Assembly (NCBI RefSeq): GCF_902726545.1
Contig: NZ_CACVAD010000038.1
Coordinates: 1-44,794 of the forward strand
Direction: 5' to 3'
Source: Yersinia artesiana
GTDB taxonomy: Bacteria > Pseudomonadota > Gammaproteobacteria > Enterobacterales > Enterobacteriaceae
Length of the DNA stretch: 44,794 nucleotides
Shown here: positions 40,077 through 44,794 of the stretch, piece after piece
Layout of the letters: every line of letters starts with the position of its first letter
Position numbering within the stretch: position 1 is the first letter of the stretch
Notes under the pieces: model-generated
The model's input: the letters and a program-made list of their open reading frames with translations, nothing else
Told to the model about the DNA's origin: nothing
The model's database searches: none
Made by a program: the position numbers and the translations under genes

Positions 40077-41657
40077 ATGTTAAAAAAGATTACCATTAAG
40101 AATGGGCTTATTGCCCAGCTAAGCCTTATGTCATTGATTTTATTAATTGTCAGTGTAATTGGCATTAATTCAATCCAGGAAAGCTCACGTGCATTACAGG
40201 CCATAAATCAAATCCAAGGGGAGGAGCTGGGATCATTATCAAATAGCTTTACTGCCACATTAAGTGCCAGAACTGAGGCGGCATTAGCCATTCATCAATT
40301 AGAGATAGGCTTGATTGATGAGTCTTTGCAAACTGCAAAGCAGGCCGAGGAGTCACTGGCATTATCGCAAAAGGAGATGGCACGGTTTGTCAGCGCGGTA
40401 TCTGAGCGCGGAGATGGACAGGAGCTGGCGACTAATATCCAAAAAAGTTATAAAAATTATGTTGATAAGGGCGTTATACCCATGTTGACGGCCATTAAGG
40501 CCGGTTACGCTGACGAGTATTACGAGGTGCTGGAAAAGAGCATTACCGATATCAGCAAAGCATTTAATAATGATGTCGCAACCTTTCGCAGTTATGCGTT
40601 GAATGCTGGCCAGTTACAAATTGATAAAGCCAATAGTGCCGCCAAAATTAAATTAGCCATCATTGTGGCTGCGGGCATAATCACCTTAATTTCTGCGGTG
40701 TTGGCATGGTTTGCGCTTAAATACATCATTTTGCAGCCATTGGAGCAATCAATTCATCAGTTGGAATATATAGCTGATGGCGATTTAACTCACAATATCA
40801 ACAGTGAGGGCAATACGGAATTGGCCCGGCTGGCAAGAGCGCTGCAAACCATGCAGCAATCGCTGGTGGCCTCTGTCAGTAATGTGCGCGATGTTGGTGG
40901 TCAAATTGGCATTGGATCGCGAGAATTAGCCGCTGGGAATAACCATTTGGCGGAACGCACTGAAGAATCTGCATCTTCATTGGAACAGACGGCGGCCAGT
41001 ATGGAACAGTTGACCTCGACGGTGAAAATGAATGCTGAAAACTCGGATCAAGCCAATCGCCTGGCGATGAGTGTGTCGGATATCGCCAGTAAAGGCAGTA
41101 AAGTCGTCAGCCATGTGGTTGATAAAATGCAGGCGATTACCACCAGTTCACGCCGTATCTCCGATATTATTGCTGTGATTGACGGCATTGCGTTTCAGAC
41201 CAACATCTTAGCGCTTAACGCGGCAGTTGAAGCTGCCAGAGCCGGAGAGCAAGGCCGTGGTTTCGCGGTGGTGGCGGGCGAGGTGCGCAATCTGGCTCAG
41301 CGTAGCGCACAATCAGCAAAAGAAATTAAAGACTTGATTGTTGAATCGCAAAATCGAGTGCGGGAAGGGGCGGATATGGCTGAATCCGCAGGGAAAACCA
41401 TGCATGAGATTGCCGATGAAGTGAACCGCGTAACTGCATTGATGCGCGAAATCTCAGCTGCTTCTTATGAGCAAAGTAGCGGAATTGAGCAAGTGAATGT
41501 CGCTATTGCTCAGATGGATCAGGTGGCGCAGCAGAATGCCACATTAGTGGAGCAAGCGGCTGCGGCAACGCGTTCACTAGAGGAACAAGCCGATGCGCTG
41601 TCAGCCAGTATGGCAGTATTTAAATTACAAGGTGATGAGCTGGCGGTCGTAGCATAA
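40077..41657 (+). CDS. Methyl-accepting chemotaxis protein
   Basis: This 526-residue chemoreceptor has two transmembrane helices (about residues 12-30 and 191-213), a periplasmic four-helix-bundle domain between them (about 31-190), a HAMP domain (about 214-266) and the cytoplasmic methylated signalling hairpin. The hairpin tip [43 protein letters not shown] is the CheA/CheW-binding region of the Tsr/Tar class. The C-terminus lacks the NWETF-type CheR/CheB tether of the major receptors, so it probably relies on others for adaptation. The ligand is unknown. It replaces the ytfQRT-yjfF transporter found here in E. coli and stands alone. Confidence 0.93.
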   Translation: MLKKITIKNGLIAQLSLMSLILLIVSVIGINSIQESSRALQAINQIQGEELGSLSNSFTATLSARTEAALAIHQLEIGLIDESLQTAKQAEESLALSQKEMARFVSAVSERGDGQELATNIQKSYKNYVDKGVIPMLTAIKAGYADEYYEVLEKSITDISKAFNNDVATFRSYALNAGQLQIDKANSAAKIKLAIIVAAGIITLISAVLAWFALKYIILQPLEQSIHQLEYIADGDLTHNINSEGNTELARLARALQTMQQSLVASVSNVRDVGGQIGIGSRELAAGNNHLAERTEESASSLEQTAASMEQLTSTVKMNAENSDQANRLAMSVSDIASKGSKVVSHVVDKMQAITTSSRRISDIIAVIDGIAFQTNILALNAAVEAARAGEQGRGFAVVAGEVRNLAQRSAQSAKEIKDLIVESQNRVREGADMAESAGKTMHEIADEVNRVTALMREISAASYEQSSGIEQVNVAIAQMDQVAQQNATLVEQAAAATRSLEEQADALSASMAVFKLQGDELAVVA

Positions 41658-41687
41658 AAAAACAGCGGCTTAGTGGGCCGCTGCTTT
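41655..41687 (-). terminator. Terminator shared by fbp and the chemoreceptor gene
   Basis: CAGCGGC and GCCGCTG form a 7-bp stem (41663-41669 with 41676-41682). On the minus strand it is followed by seven T, giving a strong fbp terminator. On the plus strand CTTTCTA follows, allowing weaker termination of the chemoreceptor gene. Confidence 0.85.
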
Positions 41688-41703
41688 CTAATATTAGCGA
41701 TAG

Positions 41704-42717
41704 TTACTTAGCTTCTTCATCCGGGAATTTGGCGATAAAGCCTTCTGCATCTTCAACCATGGATTTAGTGCCGACGAAGAAAGGTGCGCGCTGGTGCAGT
41801 TTCTCCGGCACGATATCCAGAATGCGATTAACCCCATCAGTGGCTTTCCCACCGGCTTGTTCTGCCAGGAACGCCATTGGATTGCACTCATACAGCAAAC
41901 GCAATTTACCTTGCGGATGGCTGGCGGTGCTTGGGTAGATATAAATCCCCCCTTTCAACAAGTTACGATGGAAATCGGCAACCAGTGAGCCAATATAGCG
42001 CGAAGTGTATGGGCGCTGGGTGGCTTCATCCTGCTCCTGGCAATACTTGATGTATTTCTTCACACCCAATGGGAATTTAATGTAATTCCCTTCGTTGATG
42101 GAATACATGCAACCGGTTGCGGGATAACGCACTTTTTCGCCGGACAAACAGAAAACGCCCAGCGATGGATCATAAGTGAAGGTATGGACGCCATAACCGG
42201 TGGTATACACCAACATGGTTGACGAGCCGTACACCACATAGCCTGCCGCAACTTGCTTGGTGCCTGGTTGCAGGAAGTCTGCTTCAGTAATTGGTGTGCC
42301 AAATGGGGTGATGCGACGATAGATGGAGAAAATAGTACCGACGGACACATTCACGTCAATGTTTGAAGAACCATCCAGCGGATCCATCAGAACCACATAT
42401 TTGGCATTTTCTGCGCGGCCACCATCAAAGATAACAATGTCATCTTCTTCTTCTGAGGCGATACCGGCTACTTCGCCACGCGCTTTTAGGGCGGCTTTCA
42501 ATTTTTCATTGGCAAACAGATCGAGTTTCATCTGGTCTTCGCCTTGAATATTTGAAACACCGCTCGCACCTAAAATATCAACCAGACCTGCTTTGTTGAT
42601 GTCGCGATGAATGATTTTTGCGCCGAGTTTGATTGCTGAAAGTAATGCAGTTAATTCGCCGGTGGCGTGAGAGAAGTCTAGCTGTTTCTCAACGATGAAT
42701 TCGCCTAACGTTTTCAT
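41704..42717 (-). CDS. fbp: Fructose-1,6-bisphosphatase class I
   Basis: Fbp removes the 1-phosphate of fructose 1,6-bisphosphate in gluconeogenesis. The ATG at 42717 gives 337 residues with the conserved [12 protein letters not shown] start and AGGGA about 8 bases upstream; the longer in-frame start at 42822 adds 35 unconserved residues. The metal site is in [10 protein letters not shown] and [50 protein letters not shown] and [22 protein letters not shown] are typical. It is divergent from mpl. Confidence 0.96.
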   Translation of the reverse strand: MKTLGEFIVEKQLDFSHATGELTALLSAIKLGAKIIHRDINKAGLVDILGASGVSNIQGEDQMKLDLFANEKLKAALKARGEVAGIASEEEDDIVIFDGGRAENAKYVVLMDPLDGSSNIDVNVSVGTIFSIYRRITPFGTPITEADFLQPGTKQVAAGYVVYGSSTMLVYTTGYGVHTFTYDPSLGVFCLSGEKVRYPATGCMYSINEGNYIKFPLGVKKYIKYCQEQDEATQRPYTSRYIGSLVADFHRNLLKGGIYIYPSTASHPQGKLRLLYECNPMAFLAEQAGGKATDGVNRILDIVPEKLHQRAPFFVGTKSMVEDAEGFIAKFPDEEAK

Positions 42718-42886
42718 GACACAATCCCTGAATCTACGGTTAAATATCGATTTATTAACGAACAACTCACTTAATGGCAGCAGTGTAGCCCAAAGGTAAG
42801 AATTATTCATAGGCAATTCCATTTCTTCTCTTTGATTCTGAGCGGTAGAATGGTGACAAACTCGAAGCTATTAATACGGAAAATTT

Positions 42887-44272
42887 ATGCGCATTCACAT
42901 ATTAGGTATCTGCGGCACTTTCATGGGCGGCCTGGCGATGCTCGCCCGTTCATTAGGTCATGAAGTGACGGGATCGGATGCTAACGTGTATCCGCCGATG
43001 AGCACACTGCTGGAGAACCAAGGGATCGATTTGATCCAAGGGTATGATCCTGCTCAATTAGATCCAAAACCGGATCTCGTCATTATCGGCAATGCCATGA
43101 CCCGTGGTAATCCTTGTGTTGAAGCAGTATTAGAGCAAGGTATTCCGTATGTGTCTGGCCCACAATGGCTGCATGACCATGTGTTGCCGGAGCGCTGGGT
43201 ATTGGCAATCGCCGGTACCCACGGTAAGACTACAACTGCCGGAATGGTGGCCTGGATACTGGAAGCTTGCGGCTATGAGCCGGGTTTTGTGATTGGGGGC
43301 GTACCGGGTAATTTCGATGTTTCAGCCCGCTTAGGGAATAGCCCATTCTTTGTCATCGAAGCTGATGAATATGATTGCGCCTTCTTTGATAAGCGCTCCA
43401 AATTTGTTCATTACAGCCCAAGAACGTTGGTGATGAATAATCTTGAGTTTGATCATGCTGATATCTTTGATGACCTTAAAGCCATCCAGAAGCAATTTCA
43501 TCATCTGGTGCGCTTAGTTCCAGGTACGGGCAAGATTATTGTTCCAGATAATGATAATCACTTAAAACAAGTGATGGCGATGGGCTGCTGGAGCGAACAG
43601 GAACTGGTGGGTGAAACAGGCAGCTGGTTTGCACGTAAAGTTGCAGTAGATGCCAGTGTCTATGAAGTGTTCCTCGACAATGAATTAGTCGGTGAAGTGA
43701 GTTGGTCATTGGTGGGAGAGCATAATATGCATAATGGCTTAATGGCCATTGCTGCTGCCCGCCATGTGGGCGTGCTACCGGCAGATGCATGTCGGGCGCT
43801 GGGGGATTTTATTAATGCCCGTCGCCGGTTGGAATTACGCGGTGAAGCTCATGGTGTCACGGTTTATGATGATTTTGCTCATCATCCAACAGCAATACTT
43901 GCGACACTGGCAGCACTGCGCAGCAAGGTTGGCGGAACAGCGCGAATTCTGGCCGTACTGGAGCCGCGTTCTAACACTATGAAGTTAGGGATGTGTAGAA
44001 ATGAACTGGCTCCTTCATTAGGCCGTGCTGATGAAGTATTCCTGTTCCAGCCACAGCATATCCCATGGCAAGTCGTCGAAGTTGCCGAAGCTTGTATTCA
44101 GCCAGCGCATTGGAGTGCTGATATCGATACATTAGTTGATATGGTGGTCAAAACAGCTCAACCAGGGGATCACATCCTGGTGATGAGTAACGGCGGTTTT
44201 GGCGGTATTCACGATAAGCTATTGAGTGCTTTGAGTAAAAAAGCAGAACATGAGGCTGAGTCTCAAGAGTAG
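42887..44272 (+). CDS. mpl: UDP-N-acetylmuramate:L-alanyl-gamma-D-glutamyl-meso-diaminopimelate ligase
   Basis: Mpl reattaches the recycled murein tripeptide to UDP-MurNAc, bypassing MurC, MurD and MurE. The 461-residue Mur-ligase-family protein has an N-terminal Rossmann domain (MRIHILGICGTFMGGLAMLA), the ATP loop AGTHGKTTTAGMV (about residues 110-122), VIEADEYDCAFFDKRSKFVHY and the C-terminal DDFAHHPTAI and VLEPRSNTMKLG segments. With amiB in this window it belongs to cell-wall turnover and recycling. It is behind a 169-base divergent gap with fbp. Confidence 0.96.
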   Translation: MRIHILGICGTFMGGLAMLARSLGHEVTGSDANVYPPMSTLLENQGIDLIQGYDPAQLDPKPDLVIIGNAMTRGNPCVEAVLEQGIPYVSGPQWLHDHVLPERWVLAIAGTHGKTTTAGMVAWILEACGYEPGFVIGGVPGNFDVSARLGNSPFFVIEADEYDCAFFDKRSKFVHYSPRTLVMNNLEFDHADIFDDLKAIQKQFHHLVRLVPGTGKIIVPDNDNHLKQVMAMGCWSEQELVGETGSWFARKVAVDASVYEVFLDNELVGEVSWSLVGEHNMHNGLMAIAAARHVGVLPADACRALGDFINARRRLELRGEAHGVTVYDDFAHHPTAILATLAALRSKVGGTARILAVLEPRSNTMKLGMCRNELAPSLGRADEVFLFQPQHIPWQVVEVAEACIQPAHWSADIDTLVDMVVKTAQPGDHILVMSNGGFGGIHDKLLSALSKKAEHEAESQE

Positions 44273-44279
44273 AGCAGAT

Positions 44280-44304
44280 AAAAAAAGCCCCCGCATAGCG
44301 GGGG
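44280..44304 (-). terminator. GC-rich terminator hairpin behind mpl
   Basis: CCCCCGC and GCGGGGG (44288-44294 with 44298-44304) have a three-base loop. An A-run precedes it on the plus strand, so the T-run is on the minus strand. It lies close to the mpl stop but by polarity best stops leftward transcription from yhcN. Confidence 0.7.
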
Positions 44305-44447
44305 TAAAAGGGTTCGTCGGATAGACGACGAGGGATTATTCTGTTGTTGTGCTGATTTAACTCACGAACTTGTTGTAAGAGATACTCTATTCAATATGCT
44401 GAAAGCGAATATTCAGTAGATTGGATAAACCACCAGGTTACGAAAGT

Positions 44448-44468
44448 ATGCCCCTTATTACGGGGCAT
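44448..44468. terminator. Hairpin between mpl and yhcN
   Basis: ATGCCCC and GGGGCAT form a 7-bp stem with a seven-base loop. The plus side is followed by TTACTTTTATTT, which suits mpl read-through. On the minus side it lies 26 bases behind the yhcN stop with a short T-run. Confidence 0.6.
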
Positions 44469-44493
44469 TTACTTTTATTTCTTAGAATTAAAC

Positions 44494-44757
44494 TTACTTG
44501 TAGATCTCAGCAGTAGCATGCCAGTTGTTCTCTTCGCGAGCTTCAATCACTTTGTAAGCTTTAGCGCCCATTGCATCGGCTTTCTCAGACAGCGCCTGGC
44601 GAATATCAGAAGGTGCACCATTCAGGCCGCTGACGGTAATAGTCCCCATCGGCTGTAAGTTAGCTGCTTGATTTTCACTAATAGAATCAGCTGCAAAAAC
44701 ACCAAATGACAATGCAGATAAAATGCTCATGGTTGCGATAGTAGTTTTAACTTTCAT
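44494..44757 (-). CDS. yhcN: YhcN-like periplasmic stress protein, DUF1471 family
   Basis: The 87-residue protein matches E. coli YhcN along its whole length: signal peptide MKVKTTIATMSILSALSFGVFAA in two parts, then NLQPMGTITVSGLNGAPSDI, KADAMGAKAYKVIEAREENNW and a C-terminal ATAEIYK. YhcN helps E. coli resist peroxide and acid stress. AGAGG lies eight bases before the ATG. It is the third DUF1471 gene in the window and lies next to mpl, unlike in E. coli, where yhcN is elsewhere. Confidence 0.88.
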   Translation of the reverse strand: MKVKTTIATMSILSALSFGVFAADSISENQAANLQPMGTITVSGLNGAPSDIRQALSEKADAMGAKAYKVIEAREENNWHATAEIYK

Positions 44758-44794
44758 ATTATTGCCTCTATTTATTCTTTTATCACTTCATAGG

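Noticed and set aside
42718-42822. N-terminal extension of fbp from 42822
   Set aside because: It adds 35 unconserved residues; [12 protein letters not shown] at 42717 is the family start.

Overview
The window reads as a chromosomal core segment of an enterobacterium, most likely a Yersinia. The proteins closely match Escherichia coli families, and the gene order follows the E. coli 94-96 min region. Two 167-bp palindromic repeats resemble, from memory, the YPAL family of Yersinia. The species cannot be settled from the sequence alone. Most of the window is housekeeping. I see no phage, integrase, CRISPR array, toxin cluster or complete insertion sequence, and no obviously undescribed multi-gene system.

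Layout. (1) 1-12.6 kb: the 3' part of a tRNA-Gly(GCC), an AT-rich spacer with three perfect DnaA boxes at the position of E. coli datA, then queG divergent from the long run nnr-tsaE-amiB-mutL-miaA-hfq-hflX-hflK-hflC (metabolite repair, tRNA modification, cell separation, mismatch repair, RNA chaperone, ribosome rescue GTPase and FtsH modulators). (2) 12.6-18.4 kb: yjeT, purA and the nsrR-rnr-rlmB group. (3) 18.4-22.4 kb: a palindromic repeat, aidB, and the small stress-protein genes bsmA and yjfY flanking the esterase gene yjfP. (4) 22.3-23.9 kb: the ribosomal operon rpsF-priB-rpsR-rplI, with a clear sigma70 promoter and an S6:S18 leader motif. (5) 23.9-32.7 kb: an unrecognised secreted protein, ytfB, fklB, cpdB, cysQ, ytfJ, ytfK, ytfL and msrA. 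(6) 33-39 kb: tamA-tamB-ytfP, the envelope translocation/lipid transport pair plus a small cyclotransferase-like gene. (7) 39-44.8 kb: ppa, a chemoreceptor gene behind a FliA-type promoter, fbp, mpl and yhcN.

Many E. coli genes of this region are absent here, including the ula operon, cycA, ytfE, ytfF-H and the ytfQRT-yjfF transporter. The chemoreceptor occupies the ppa-fbp interval instead. The most interesting signals are non-coding: the datA-like DnaA-box cluster; two palindromic repeats, each abutting a rho-independent terminator, one of which appears to have split a terminator with a 23-bp duplication; a possible terminal remnant of the same repeat behind fklB; a 16-bp tandem repeat grown from the 3' end of bsmA; and three repeated operator-like boxes in front of msrA. 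The main protein oddities are an N-terminal extension of TamB with an 18-bp tandem duplication, a double-LysM AmiB, and three DUF1471 paralogues.
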